Both the position numbers and the translations under genes were made by a program. Below are positions 44,904-54,473 of a stretch of DNA of 64,000 nucleotides, piece by piece. The stretch lies in contig JAEZVF010000060.1 in NCBI GenBank assembly GCA_023443225.1, positions 62,001-126,000 on the forward strand, written 5' to 3'. The notes beneath the pieces were generated by a model. It was not told the origin of the DNA, searched no databases, and saw nothing but the letters and a program-made list of their open reading frames with translations. Within the stretch, counting starts at the first letter, position 1, and every line of letters begins with the position of its first letter. This DNA is from Bacillota bacterium (GTDB taxonomy: Bacteria; Bacillota; Clostridia; Lachnospirales; Lachnospiraceae).

Positions 44904-46442
44904 GTGAATAAGTTAATATTGGAAATGAAAAATATAACGAAACTCTTCCCTGGTGTAAAAGCATTAGATAATGTCAACCTTCAAGTAGAAGAAGGTGAGA
45001 TTCATGCCTTAGTCGGTGAAAATGGTGCCGGTAAATCAACATTGATGAATGTTTTGAGCGGTATTTATCCTTACGGAAGTTATGAAGGTGATATTTTATA
45101 TCAAGGAGAGATATGTAAATATAATGTAATCAGTGATAGTGAAAGAGATGGAATCGTAATTATTCATCAGGAACTTGCTTTAGTGCCGTATATGACAATC
45201 GGTGAAAACATGTTTCTTGGAAATGAGCGTGGCTCAAAATATGGAATTAGTTGGGTGGAAACCTATAAGAAAGCAGATGAACTCTTGAAAACAGTTGGTC
45301 TTCATGAGTCATCCCGAACATTAATTAAAGATATTGGTGTTGGAAAGCAACAGCTAGTTGAAATTGCGAAAGCACTTGCTAAGAATGTAAAATTACTTAT
45401 TTTAGATGAACCTACCGCATCACTTAATGAATCAGATTCTCGTAAATTATTGGACTTGCTCTTACAGTTTAAAAAAGAAGGACTTACCTCAATTATTATT
45501 TCTCATAAATTGAATGAAATTTCATATGTTGCTGATAAAATCACGATTCTGCGTGATGGATCAACAATAGAAACATTGGATAAAAATAAAGATGATATCA
45601 GTGAAGAACGAATAATTCATGGTATGGTTGGACGTGAAATGGTCGATCGCTTCCCTAAAAGAGAAAAAATGGGGATTGGAGATGTTAATCTGGAAGTAAA
45701 AGATTGGAGCGTTTACCATCCATTATATACAGGACGTAAAGTAGTAAACAATGTATCGCTAAAAGTTCGAAAGGGTGAAGTAGTTGGTATAGCTGGGCTG
45801 ATGGGAGCAGGGCGTACAGAACTTGCACTTAGCATTTTTGGAAAAAGCTATGGAACAGGAATCAGTGGTACTCTCACCGTAAACGGAAAACAGGTGAATC
45901 TAAATAGTTCAAGACAGGCGATTAATCATAAGCTAGCTTATGTAACAGAAGACAGAAAAGGGGATGGATTAATCCTGTCGAATCCAATCCGCATTAATAC
46001 AACACTAGCAAAGATGGAAAAAGTTAGTAAAAATGGTATTATTGATAAAGATAAAGAAACGGAAGTTGCGAAAGAGTACAAAGAAAAGTTAAGAACAAAG
46101 TGTCCTACCATAGAGCAATATGTAGGCAACTTAAGTGGTGGTAATCAGCAGAAAGTATTGCTCAGTAAATGGATGTTTGCAGATCCGGACATTATGATAC
46201 TTGACGAGCCAACCAGAGGTATTGATGTTGGCGCAAAATATGAAATCTATTGTATCATAAACCAACTTGTTGCAGAGGGCAAATCAGTGCTTATGATATC
46301 TTCCGAATTACCAGAGCTTATCGGAATGTGTGATCGTATCTACATCATGAATGAAGGTAAAATGGTTGGTGAAGTATCTCGTGAAGAAGCAACACAAGAG
46401 GTTATAATGGGTCAAATATTAAAATCAAGTAAAGGAGTGTAA
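44904..46442 (+). CDS. Sugar ABC transporter ATPase, duplicated domain (GguA/XylG-like)
   Basis: 512 residues with two ABC domains. The first has Walker A GENGAGKST and LLILDEPTASL. The second has GLMGAGRTE in place of a canonical Walker A, signature LSGGNQQKVLLSKWM and IMILDEPTRGIDVGAKYEIY. This asymmetric duplicated form is the rule for RbsA/MglA/XylG-type ATPases. GTG at 44904 follows AGGAGGG; the longer frame from 44859 has no ribosome site and crosses the inverted repeat. The single signature-complete second half makes it a carbohydrate uptake transporter-2 ATPase. Confidence 0.92.
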   Translation: MNKLILEMKNITKLFPGVKALDNVNLQVEEGEIHALVGENGAGKSTLMNVLSGIYPYGSYEGDILYQGEICKYNVISDSERDGIVIIHQELALVPYMTIGENMFLGNERGSKYGISWVETYKKADELLKTVGLHESSRTLIKDIGVGKQQLVEIAKALAKNVKLLILDEPTASLNESDSRKLLDLLLQFKKEGLTSIIISHKLNEISYVADKITILRDGSTIETLDKNKDDISEERIIHGMVGREMVDRFPKREKMGIGDVNLEVKDWSVYHPLYTGRKVVNNVSLKVRKGEVVGIAGLMGAGRTELALSIFGKSYGTGISGTLTVNGKQVNLNSSRQAINHKLAYVTEDRKGDGLILSNPIRINTTLAKMEKVSKNGIIDKDKETEVAKEYKEKLRTKCPTIEQYVGNLSGGNQQKVLLSKWMFADPDIMILDEPTRGIDVGAKYEIYCIINQLVAEGKSVLMISSELPELIGMCDRIYIMNEGKMVGEVSREEATQEVIMGQILKSSKGV

Positions 46443-46448
46443 TAAACT

Positions 46449-47606
46449 ATGGATAAGGCAAAAGAATTGTTAAAAAAGAATACGATGCTAATCGCATTGG
46501 CAATCGTTACAATATTTTTCTCTTTTCAAACTTCAGGCACTTTATTAGTTCCACAGAATGTAACAAATCTGATTGCACAGAACGGATATGTAGTGGTGTT
46601 GGCAGTTGGTATGTTAATCTGTATTTTAACGGGAGGTAACATCGATTTGTCGGTTGGCTCCGTGGTTGCACTGGTTGGTGCTTTGGCCGGAGAATTAATC
46701 GTTAATAGAAAAATGAATATGTGGTTAGCTATACTGATTTGTTTAATTACCGGTATAGTAATCGGAGTAATACAGGGCTATTGGATTGCCTATCTACGTA
46801 TTCCTGCATTTATCGTTACTCTGGCAGGTATGTTAATATGGCGTGGTGTTGCACTCATTATTTTAAATGGTTTAACAATTTCTCCATTCCCTGATAATTA
46901 CTTGAATTTATTTAACAGTTACGTACCCGATGTATTTGGCGGAAACATCAACATCCTTTGTCTCATTGTAGGTGTTTTAGTATGTATAGGATATGTAGTA
47001 TTTCAATTTATTGGAAGAGCAAGGAAAAGCAGTAAGGGTTATGAAGTGGAACGCTTTGGTCCCTTCATTGGCAGAATTGCTGTAATCTGTGTAGTGACCA
47101 TGGCATTAGCATATTCTTTGGCATCTCATAGAGGAATTCCAACTATTTTAATTTTGCTCGCAGTCGTAGTTCTCATATATGGCTACTATACGACAAAAAC
47201 TGTTCCAGGACGTTATTTGTATGCTGTTGGAGGTAATGAAAAGGCAGCAAGACTTAGCGGTGTAAATACCAATAAAGTATTAATGTTTGCATATGTAAAT
47301 ATGGCATTCTTAAGTGCCGTAGCAGCTCTTATGTGTATTGCACGTTTTAATTCCGCAGCTCCTACTGCTGGAACAAGTTATGAAATGGATGCGATTGGTT
47401 CTTGTTATATCGGTGGTGCATCTGCATACGGTGGTATTGGTACTGTTGGTGGTGTTGTTATTGGTGCTATCTTCATGGGTGTACTGAACAATGGTATGTC
47501 CATTATGGGTATTGATGCCAATGTTCAAAAGGTTGTAAAAGGTGTCGTATTACTTGCGGCTGTTACCTTTGACGTTATTTCTAAGAAGAGAGGCAAAACT
47601 GCGTAA
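46449..47606 (+). CDS. Sugar ABC transporter permease (GguB/XylH-like)
   Basis: 385 residues with about ten membrane segments. Family blocks are VVLAVGMLICILTGGNIDLSVGSVVALVGALAG, RIPAFIVTLAGMLIWRG, GRYLYAVGGNEKAARLSGVNTNKV and the C-terminal AIGSCYIGGASAYGGIGTVGGVVIGAIFMGVLNNGMSIMG. It forms the membrane channel of the multiple-sugar transporter with the ATPase and ChvE-like protein upstream. AGGAGTG precedes the start, seven bases after the ATPase stop. It is the last gene of the operon. Confidence 0.92.
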   Translation: MDKAKELLKKNTMLIALAIVTIFFSFQTSGTLLVPQNVTNLIAQNGYVVVLAVGMLICILTGGNIDLSVGSVVALVGALAGELIVNRKMNMWLAILICLITGIVIGVIQGYWIAYLRIPAFIVTLAGMLIWRGVALIILNGLTISPFPDNYLNLFNSYVPDVFGGNINILCLIVGVLVCIGYVVFQFIGRARKSSKGYEVERFGPFIGRIAVICVVTMALAYSLASHRGIPTILILLAVVVLIYGYYTTKTVPGRYLYAVGGNEKAARLSGVNTNKVLMFAYVNMAFLSAVAALMCIARFNSAAPTAGTSYEMDAIGSCYIGGASAYGGIGTVGGVVIGAIFMGVLNNGMSIMGIDANVQKVVKGVVLLAAVTFDVISKKRGKTA

Positions 47607-47635
47607 TGTTTGACGGACGTTATTACGGACGTTGT

Positions 47636-47921
47636 TACGGACGCTTTGCCTTGGGGGTAATGGGAACTCCGAGAGCATCTAGGTATGTCTTTTCTGTTCA
47701 GAGTAAGAACCCGATGCTTCTAATATCCTGATAATTGTTCATAGCATCCCTGAAGAACGCGAACTCGCCGGCGTGAACGCCGAGGCTCAAACATCACGTT
47801 CTTCAGGGATTTTCACAATTACCAGGATATAAGAAGCATAACGGCTTCTTCCAATTCACAGCAAAAACATACCTAGATACTCCCGGAGTTTATTTTAGTT
47901 TATGAGGCAAAGCTGTCTGTT
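47636..47921. repeat. Large imperfect palindrome (~271-285 bp)
   Basis: The sequence is collinear with its own reverse complement about a centre near 47778. Matching pairs include GCTTTGCC 47643-47650 with 47906-47913, ATCTAGGTATGT 47677-47688 with 47867-47878, and CCCTGAAGAACG 47748-47759 with 47797-47808. The coordinate sums are constant to one base, so the arms hold almost no net insertion or deletion. A nested CGGCGTGAACGCCG hairpin (47769-47782) lies at the centre. Short GGACGTTATTAC/GGACGTTGTTAC repeats flank it on the left. There is no ORF inside. It is either a MITE-like element or a large structured RNA or terminator. Confidence 0.8.
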
Positions 47922-48084
47922 CATAGCGGAAGATTATATTGAAAGATTAGGCTCTGTTAAACTAGATTGTTGATATTCGGACAGTCTACCAATTACACTC
48001 ATTTTTCGTCCTTTATGTTATATTAGCAAAAGGAACTACACTATGAATAAGCATATTTTTTAGATTTTATAAGTATAGAAATTG

Positions 48085-48123
48085 TCCTGATTAGGTTATA
48101 GTATAGCCGATCAGGATTTTTTT
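48085..48123 (+). terminator. Terminator-like hairpin
   Basis: TCCTGAT (48085-48091) pairs with ATCAGGA (48110-48116), followed by TTTTTTT. It lies in the gap between the sugar operon and the ABC pair, with no recognised gene just before it. It may end read-through from the sugar operon or a short untranslated transcript. Confidence 0.6.
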
Positions 48124-48124
48124 A

Positions 48125-48162
48125 TGACATATAGCACTTTATTTTGTGACATAAGGCACTTT
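48125..48162 (+). promoter_or_regulatory. Direct repeats upstream of the ABC pair
   Basis: TGACATATAGCACTTT (48125-48140) and TGACATAAGGCACTTT (48147-48162) are near-identical direct repeats with a 22-bp period (two helical turns), about 80 bp before the ATPase gene. This spacing suits cooperative response-regulator binding. Confidence 0.45.
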
Positions 48163-48239
48163 CCTTTTTTAGGGGATTCGTGTTAATGTTTTAGTAAATA
48201 TTTTGATTGGAAAATGGTGTATAGGAAAGGGAGAAGAGA

Positions 48240-48941
48240 ATGGCCGCTATTTTGAGAGTACAAGATGTAACAAAGAGGTTTCATGAGAACGAAATCGTAT
48301 TAAGAGGTGTTAACTTAGAGGTCAAAGAAAGTTCATTTACGGTAATTTTAGGACCCAGTGGATCTGGTAAATCAACTTTACTAAATGTTATGTCAGGGTT
48401 ATTAAGACCTACTACTGGACAGGTATTGTATAAAGAAACAGATGTTGTACAGATGTCTCAAAAGGAATTGGCAGGTTGGAAGAGAAATGAAATTAGTAAC
48501 ATTTTTCAGAATTATTTTCTGTTGCCAAATTTGACAGTTGAGGAGAACATTATAATTGGATTACCAGATACAGGCAGTGGGTTAAAGGTTGATGAAGTAA
48601 CCAGACTGCTTGGCATTGATGATTTGTTGCAGAAATTTCCCACAAAGCTTTCCGGTGGGCAACAGCAAAGAATAGCTATCGCTAGAGGAATTATCAAGAA
48701 TCCTGCAGTTTTATTTTGTGATGAAGCAACCGGAGCACTGGATGAAGAAAACAATAAAAGTGTGATGCGTCTGCTACATAAAATTCATGAAACATATGGA
48801 ACTACCGTTCTTTTTATAACACATAATATGAAGATAGCAGAGACTGCTGAGAGGGTAATATTCATAAAGGATGGTGTGATCGTACAGGACACAAGGAACG
48901 AAAACCCCTTAACCGTTGATGAAGTGAATTGGGGTGTCTGA
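48240..48941 (+). CDS. ABC transporter ATPase, MacB/LolD/Bce type
   Basis: 233 residues. Walker A GPSGSGKST, Q loop IFQNYFLLPNLTVEENI, signature LSGGQQQRIAIARGI, Walker B VLFCDEATGALDEENN, H loop ITHNMK. This group works with FtsX-like permeases in extracting membrane substrates or peptide antibiotics; the partner gene follows with a short overlap. GGAAAGGGAG precedes the start. The Walker B reads CDEATGAL rather than DEPTGAL, a minor departure. The substrate is unknown. Confidence 0.87.
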   Translation: MAAILRVQDVTKRFHENEIVLRGVNLEVKESSFTVILGPSGSGKSTLLNVMSGLLRPTTGQVLYKETDVVQMSQKELAGWKRNEISNIFQNYFLLPNLTVEENIIIGLPDTGSGLKVDEVTRLLGIDDLLQKFPTKLSGGQQQRIAIARGIIKNPAVLFCDEATGALDEENNKSVMRLLHKIHETYGTTVLFITHNMKIAETAERVIFIKDGVIVQDTRNENPLTVDEVNWGV

Positions 48942-48942
48942 C

Positions 48943-50667
48943 ATGAAGAATAAAACAAATCATTTGCTTAAGAAAGAACTTACTCATAGTATAAATCGAA
49001 ACAAAAGTCAGTTGATAATCATTACATTGATGATATTCTTAACCTCATTTATGTACTTTTTTGTGCAATGTTCCATTGATGGGAATCGTAGATTGATTAC
49101 AGAAGAACAGGAGAAATTTGAGATTGCATTGAATTCGAATGAGATTCTTGCAGGAAGTTTTTTGGCGGCGTTAATAGTAGTAACAGCGTTTATCTTATTT
49201 ATGTTCTATCGTAACTTTTTTACATTGCACAAAAAGGAAATAGGATGCCTTAAAGCTCTAGGAATTTCGAATGCCCGCATCAACCGGACATGCATGTTGT
49301 ATACATTACGTTTGTCAGGACTAGCGAGCTTGTTAGGAATGGCAGTCGGATGGTATGCATCCGATATACTAAATAATGCTTATGTAGCTTCTTATGATAT
49401 TACAACAGTGGGAAAGGGCATTGCCCTGACTAGTTTTTGTTATGGAGTTATTCTGGTATCAGGTACTATGACGCTTATGCCTTATGTATCAGGAAGAAAA
49501 GTATTGAATAAAGATACCGCACTATTAATTTGTAATTCCGATGATAAAAAAGAAAACCATCTAATTAATACGCTATCTAGCCGTTTTGCTGCAATCGCCC
49601 CTGCTAAATTTCGACTTCCCATAAGAATCGCTCTAAGAAAACCACTTACAGTTCTTCTGACTATGACTGCGGTTATGTCAGCTATGACGCTTTTTATCTT
49701 GAGTGTATCCTTAAACTTAAGCAGTCAAAAAATTTACCGATCACAAACGCAAGGACACAATTATCAGTGGAATACAAAGTATGAAACCTATTTCGCTTAC
49801 CAACCGGAAAAGAGTGATAATACACAAGAAATACATTATCTACAGGAAGAAGTAAACATTACAGCAGCAAGTTACGGAGCGGTTATTCCACAGACAATCT
49901 TTGGACTAGAAAAATACAATGACTTATTTACCTTAGTAGGTAAGAAGAATAAGGGACTTCAATTACCAGTTGATAATGAAATCATTATATCACCAGAGCT
50001 AGAAGAAGTATATGGAATCCATATTGGAGACAGTATTATAGTCAATTATAAGGACAAACCATACCAATGTTTAGTGACAGATATTGCAATAAACGCATCT
50101 CTTCAGTGTATCTATATCAGTATAGAAACACTCCAGGAATGGATTGGAGAAGGTTCCTATATGTATAATGGTTTGTACAGTATGAATCAACCAACTGTAT
50201 CTGGTAAGTCAGTCTCTAAGATAGAACGTTTAGAAAAACTAGACCAAGCTGCGGTTTCCAATCGAACCAGTGCAGTAATTAATCAAGCACTTGGTGGAGT
50301 AATAGGATGTTTATTAATCTATTTGGTTATCCTTTTGAATTTCAGTGATAGCATGAAGGAAATTTTGACACTTCATTTACTAGGGTATCGGGCGAAACAA
50401 ATCAATACGATGTTAATAAGCATTTACCGACCTCTTTTGTGGGTTGCATTTTTCCTCATGCTTTATCCAAGTATATATCTATGTAAGTCCATCCAGCAGA
50501 ATTTGTCTATCCAGACAAACGATTATATGCCATTTCAAACAAATGGAATAGTTATCTTATTGATTTTTATCGTGATTAACGGAATCTATGCTCTGGTAAA
50601 ATTTATATTCGAAAGAAAAGTACAAAAAATCATTGATAGGGAAGATGTTCAAGAACAATTGTTTTAA
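48943..50667 (+). CDS. FtsX-like ABC transporter permease
   Basis: About 574 residues with an N-terminal helix, FtsX-type membrane segments near 50-190, a large extracellular domain (residues ~240-440, with FTLVGKKNKGLQLPVDNEIIISPELEEVYGIHIGD typical of MacB-type periplasmic core) and C-terminal helices. It pairs with the ATPase immediately upstream; the GTG at 48934 overlaps that gene, but the ATG at 48943 follows GGGGTG. Possible roles are lipoprotein handling or antimicrobial-peptide export/resistance; nothing more specific is visible. Confidence 0.8.
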   Translation: MKNKTNHLLKKELTHSINRNKSQLIIITLMIFLTSFMYFFVQCSIDGNRRLITEEQEKFEIALNSNEILAGSFLAALIVVTAFILFMFYRNFFTLHKKEIGCLKALGISNARINRTCMLYTLRLSGLASLLGMAVGWYASDILNNAYVASYDITTVGKGIALTSFCYGVILVSGTMTLMPYVSGRKVLNKDTALLICNSDDKKENHLINTLSSRFAAIAPAKFRLPIRIALRKPLTVLLTMTAVMSAMTLFILSVSLNLSSQKIYRSQTQGHNYQWNTKYETYFAYQPEKSDNTQEIHYLQEEVNITAASYGAVIPQTIFGLEKYNDLFTLVGKKNKGLQLPVDNEIIISPELEEVYGIHIGDSIIVNYKDKPYQCLVTDIAINASLQCIYISIETLQEWIGEGSYMYNGLYSMNQPTVSGKSVSKIERLEKLDQAAVSNRTSAVINQALGGVIGCLLIYLVILLNFSDSMKEILTLHLLGYRAKQINTMLISIYRPLLWVAFFLMLYPSIYLCKSIQQNLSIQTNDYMPFQTNGIVILLIFIVINGIYALVKFIFERKVQKIIDREDVQEQLF

Positions 50668-50699
50668 ATTATTTACCTGTGTGGTCACTACTAAATTTA

Positions 50700-50745
50700 G
50701 GGACTGTTGCATTATGTGAATCATATCACATAATGCAACAGTCCC
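50700..50745. terminator. Perfect 20-bp stem between convergent genes
   Basis: GGGACTGTTGCATTATGTGA (50700-50719) and its exact complement (50726-50745) form a 20-bp perfect hairpin with a six-base loop. It lies between the converging FtsX permease and uppP genes. No long T-tract follows on either side, so it could be a bidirectional terminator or a palindromic repeat element. Confidence 0.65.
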
Positions 50746-50783
50746 CATTTGATAATTATATAATTTGGTATCAATCCTGATAA

Positions 50784-51617
50784 TTAGTTCATAACTAAAG
50801 TCTTAACAAAAAAGTAAAGTATTACAATACATCCAAGTACAATTCGGTACCATCCGAATATTTTGAAATTATGCTTCTTGATATAATCAGTAAAGAATTT
50901 AATAACAATTACAGATACGATAAATGCTACCAGCATCCCAATAAGCAAAACCGTTATTTCAAGTGAATTAAAATCAAATCCGAACTTTAGAAGTTTAATA
51001 AGGCTAGCTCCAAACATAGCTGGGACGGCTAAGAAAAATGTAAATTCGGTTGCTGTCTTTCTTGAAACACCAATTAAAATCGCTCCCAATATGGTTGCAC
51101 CGGAACGAGAAGTCCCTGGAAAAACTGCGGCAATTAATTGAAACAATCCGATAATAACTGCTGTTTGGTAAGTGATATCATCAATGGTTCTTATTCGTGC
51201 TTGTTTACCTTTGTTTTGATTCTCAATAACAATAAATAAAATACCAAAGACAATTAAAGCCAGTGCTACTGAAAAATAATTGTAGAATAAAGCATTAAGT
51301 TCATCTTCAAATAGTATTCCTACAATTGCAGCCGGAATGGATGCAACAACAATTTTAAACCACATAATGAAAGTTTTTTCTTTAATAAAAGGTTTTTCTT
51401 TAAAAGAGAATGGAAATAATTTGTTCCAATATAATATAACCACTGCCATAATTGCACCAAGTTGAATAACTACAAAGAACATTTCTTTAAATTCATCAGA
51501 CATAGATAGTTGTAAGAATTCATCAACTAATATCATATGTCCTGTACTACTTATGGGAAGCCATTCTGTTATACCTTCGACAATCCCTAATATAATAGCT
51601 TTTATAATTTCTATCAT
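50784..51617 (-). CDS. uppP: Undecaprenyl-diphosphatase
   Basis: 277 residues of the UppP/BacA family, with about eight membrane helices. Signature regions: GIVEGITEWLPISSTGHMIL (active-site Glu-rich motif) and PGTSRSGATILGAILIGVSRKTATEFTFFLAVPAMFGAS (the PGxSRSG motif). It dephosphorylates undecaprenyl diphosphate at the membrane to recycle the lipid carrier of wall synthesis; extra copies give bacitracin resistance. GGAG nine bases upstream supports the ATG at 51617; the longer frame to 51695 overlaps the bceB stop. It follows bceAB, linking it to cell-envelope antibiotic defence. Confidence 0.92.
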   Translation of the reverse strand: MIEIIKAIILGIVEGITEWLPISSTGHMILVDEFLQLSMSDEFKEMFFVVIQLGAIMAVVILYWNKLFPFSFKEKPFIKEKTFIMWFKIVVASIPAAIVGILFEDELNALFYNYFSVALALIVFGILFIVIENQNKGKQARIRTIDDITYQTAVIIGLFQLIAAVFPGTSRSGATILGAILIGVSRKTATEFTFFLAVPAMFGASLIKLLKFGFDFNSLEITVLLIGMLVAFIVSVIVIKFFTDYIKKHNFKIFGWYRIVLGCIVILYFFVKTLVMN

Positions 51618-51694
51618 CTGCAATCTCCGTATTTTACTTTTTAATAAATAGTAACACTTCAGAACAGCTTTTGCAATTGTTTTTGGTATATACA

Positions 51695-53716
51695 TTATTG
51701 TTTGTTGGTAATCATAGCTTTGCAGCTAAGATAGGTAGCTATCATATATCCTCCATATATAATTACTATTCCGGAGGCAGAGGCTATAATACCAGCAGAA
51801 GCATCAATTTGTCCAATGATTTTGATAACATCATTTGCAACACCAACACCTACAAAAGAATGAATCACTGCTAATAATAGCGGCATCATAAAGCAGATAA
51901 GAATCTGCATAAAAACGGATTTGTTAATTTCCTTTTTATCTACACCAATTTTACGAAGTAATTTGTAACGCTCTATATTATCTGAGCTTTCACTCAGCTG
52001 CTGAAGAGCTAGAACTGCAGAACAGGTTATTAGGAATATTACCCCAATGTAAATGGCAAGATAGGATACCAAGGTTGTGACACCTGCACTCTGTTCATAC
52101 AACTCTGTCCGAAACATCCAATTTTGAAACGGTTTTTCTTTCTCCAGATAGACCAGGTCCATCTGTTCAATTAATAGGTTACTGTTTTTTTCAACATCAT
52201 TTTTTATTTGAATATTATAGATGCATTTTGACATATTTGACTGTTTGAATTCTTCATCCGGTAGAATAATAGTACCGATGTCAATAGAGGCCATTGAGGT
52301 AAAATAGGAGTACCCCATTACCTTTGGATATGCATGAAATTCTTTCCCATTAATGAGTAATGTATCATTTTGATTTATGAATTTCTTATAACACCAAAGG
52401 ATTTCATCAAAAGTACAATTAATAGCAAACACATTTTCCTGTAATGTTATTGGATTTTTTCCTTGCAGTTTTAGAGCATCATTAAATTGGGACAATGGTA
52501 TACAGTCTACGGTTGCATCATCTATACTTCCCAAACGCTTCTCATAATTCGGATTGTCTTTGATATAGTATTTCATCAATTGAGTTAATTTAACATCTAA
52601 ATCATAGGTAGAAAGGACAGCATACTCTTTAATCAAAGAAGCGATATCTATGCCGTCTTCCTGCATCCTATCAAGGACATACCCCTTCTTTAACATATCG
52701 CTTTCATTAAAGTTGCTATAATTTACTAAAGACAGGTCATAAGGAGTACATTTTTCAATGTTTGAATTCATTGTTTTGGCAAGACCTGCACCACTTGACA
52801 GTATACCAATCGATAAAAACAACATAAGGCAAATAAGAGTCATGGATACGAAGGTTGTTGTTATCTTAGAATTAATCTGTCTTAAGACAAACATATTCAA
52901 TCCCTTGAAATACAACTTTTTATTCATTTGTACAACCTTTAATAAAAAGCCGGATAGGGATAGAAAGAATAAAAAGGTACCGATAATTCCAAGGATAATG
53001 GACCATGCAAAAGTAGAATTAAGCAATAATAATCCATTTTCGATGATCAGGCTGTAGGCTGTAACAAGAGATATTACAGACATGATAAATAGAATAACGG
53101 AAATCCATAGTTTTTTAACTTTTAGGGTTTCATTCTTTCTGGAAGCTGTTAATAAATCAATTAATTTGAATTTAGAGATAGAGATGGTATTAAAAATCAT
53201 AACTATAATAAAAATAATTCCGAAATAAATAATTGATTTAACACAAGCACTTGGTGAAAATATGAAAACAAACTCGTTCATCTTGGCATGGAATATTTTA
53301 GCGGTAAATACTGCAAGACCCTGTGACGCAAATACTCCAATCAATAAACCGATAATTAAGGAGAAGATACCGATAAAAAAGGTTTCTAAAATCAGGACAT
53401 GGGATATCTTCTGTTTCTCCATACCTAAGAGCATATACATTCCAAGTTCCTTTTTACGCCTTTTTATTAAAAATCGATTGGCGTATACAATTAAGAAACC
53501 TAAGATTACGGAAATAAACACAGAAACCATTCCAATCATTTCCTGTAATTGCTCTAACATTTGATTTTGTATAGATGATAAGGCTAACATTGCCTGCTGA
53601 CTATGGATGGAATTGAATACATAGAATAAGCAGACTCCAAAGGTAAGGGTTAAAAAATAGATAGTGTAATCTTTTATACTTTTCTTTACATTATTAAGTG
53701 CTAACTTAGAGAACAT
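51695..53716 (-). CDS. bceB: Bce-type ABC transporter permease
   Basis: 673 residues with ten membrane segments and a large extracellular domain between segments VII and VIII (about residues 310-560), the BceB/VraG architecture. The N-terminus (MFSKLALNNVKKSIKDYTIYFLTLTFGVCLFYVFNS) and RKKELGMYMLLGMEKQKIS are highly characteristic. Such permeases both sense and clear bacitracin-like peptides bound to lipid cycle intermediates and signal to BceS. GGAGGTGA lies nine bases before the ATG at 53716. The start overlaps the end of bceA by 11 bp. Confidence 0.9.
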   Translation of the reverse strand: MFSKLALNNVKKSIKDYTIYFLTLTFGVCLFYVFNSIHSQQAMLALSSIQNQMLEQLQEMIGMVSVFISVILGFLIVYANRFLIKRRKKELGMYMLLGMEKQKISHVLILETFFIGIFSLIIGLLIGVFASQGLAVFTAKIFHAKMNEFVFIFSPSACVKSIIYFGIIFIIVMIFNTISISKFKLIDLLTASRKNETLKVKKLWISVILFIMSVISLVTAYSLIIENGLLLLNSTFAWSIILGIIGTFLFFLSLSGFLLKVVQMNKKLYFKGLNMFVLRQINSKITTTFVSMTLICLMLFLSIGILSSGAGLAKTMNSNIEKCTPYDLSLVNYSNFNESDMLKKGYVLDRMQEDGIDIASLIKEYAVLSTYDLDVKLTQLMKYYIKDNPNYEKRLGSIDDATVDCIPLSQFNDALKLQGKNPITLQENVFAINCTFDEILWCYKKFINQNDTLLINGKEFHAYPKVMGYSYFTSMASIDIGTIILPDEEFKQSNMSKCIYNIQIKNDVEKNSNLLIEQMDLVYLEKEKPFQNWMFRTELYEQSAGVTTLVSYLAIYIGVIFLITCSAVLALQQLSESSDNIERYKLLRKIGVDKKEINKSVFMQILICFMMPLLLAVIHSFVGVGVANDVIKIIGQIDASAGIIASASGIVIIYGGYMIATYLSCKAMITNKQ

Positions 53717-54473
53717 TATTATTGTCACCTCCAAGCAGCGTTACAACTTCAATAATACGGTTAAAGAATTCTTTTCTGCTATCATTACCACGAACAAATT
53801 CATTGAATATTTTACCGTCCTTAATAAAGATAATCCGTTTACAGTAGCTGGCGGTAAAGGCATCATGTGTTACCATTAAAATAGTTGCATTCATTTCTTT
53901 GTTTAAAGTATCAAAGCTTTCTAAAAGCATTCTAGAAGATTTGCTATCCAGCGCTCCGGTTGGTTCATCCGCCAAAATTAAGGATGGGTTTGTAATAATG
54001 GCTCTTGCACTTGCGACCCGTTGCTTTTCACCACCGGACAGCTGATATGGATATTTATCCAAGACATGTGTGATCATCAGTTTTTCAGAAACTTCTCTAA
54101 CACGATTGTGAATATCACCTACCGGCGCTTTGATAATTGTTAATGCAAGCGCTATATTTTCGAAAGCTGTTAGGGTATCTAGTAAATTAAAATCCTGAAA
54201 GATAAAACCAAGTTCTTCTCTACGGAATTTGGCTAAGTTTTTGGAATTTAACGCTGTAATATCTTTTCCATTGATTAAGATATGTCCGGAAGTAACGGTA
54301 TCGATGGTTGATATACAGTTTAATATGGTTGTTTTTCCACTGCCGGAAGCACCCATAATTCCGATATATTCTCCGTTTTCAACGTTAAAACTGATATCAT
54401 TTACTGCCTTTGTAACATTTCCCTTGTTGCCATAATATTTTTCAATATGTTGTACCTGCAATATGTGTTCCAT
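53706..54473 (-). CDS. bceA: Bce-type ABC transporter ATPase
   Basis: 255 residues. Walker A GASGSGKTT, Q loop IFQDFNLLDTLTAFENI, signature LSGGEKQRVASARAI, Walker B LILADEPTGALDSKSS, H loop VTHDAFTASYC. It energises the BceB permease. The ATG at 54473 has GGAGGAAATT directly upstream; the longer frame from 54551 is unlikely. Transcription probably starts from a promoter with -10 TATAAT at 54576-54571 that lies about 50 bp downstream of the candidate BceR palindrome. Confidence 0.92.
   Translation of the reverse strand: MEHILQVQHIEKYYGNKGNVTKAVNDISFNVENGEYIGIMGASGSGKTTILNCISTIDTVTSGHILINGKDITALNSKNLAKFRREELGFIFQDFNLLDTLTAFENIALALTIIKAPVGDIHNRVREVSEKLMITHVLDKYPYQLSGGEKQRVASARAIITNPSLILADEPTGALDSKSSRMLLESFDTLNKEMNATILMVTHDAFTASYCKRIIFIKDGKIFNEFVRGNDSRKEFFNRIIEVVTLLGGDNNNVL

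Noticed and set aside
50700..50745. Perfect 20-bp hairpin as an insertion-sequence terminal repeat
   Set aside because: It is a single compact stem between convergent genes with no transposase or second end nearby, so a terminator or palindromic repeat is simpler.
53262..53564. Plus-strand 100-residue ORF opposite bceB
   Set aside because: It is an antisense shadow of conserved bceB sequence; composition is biased and there is no ribosome site.
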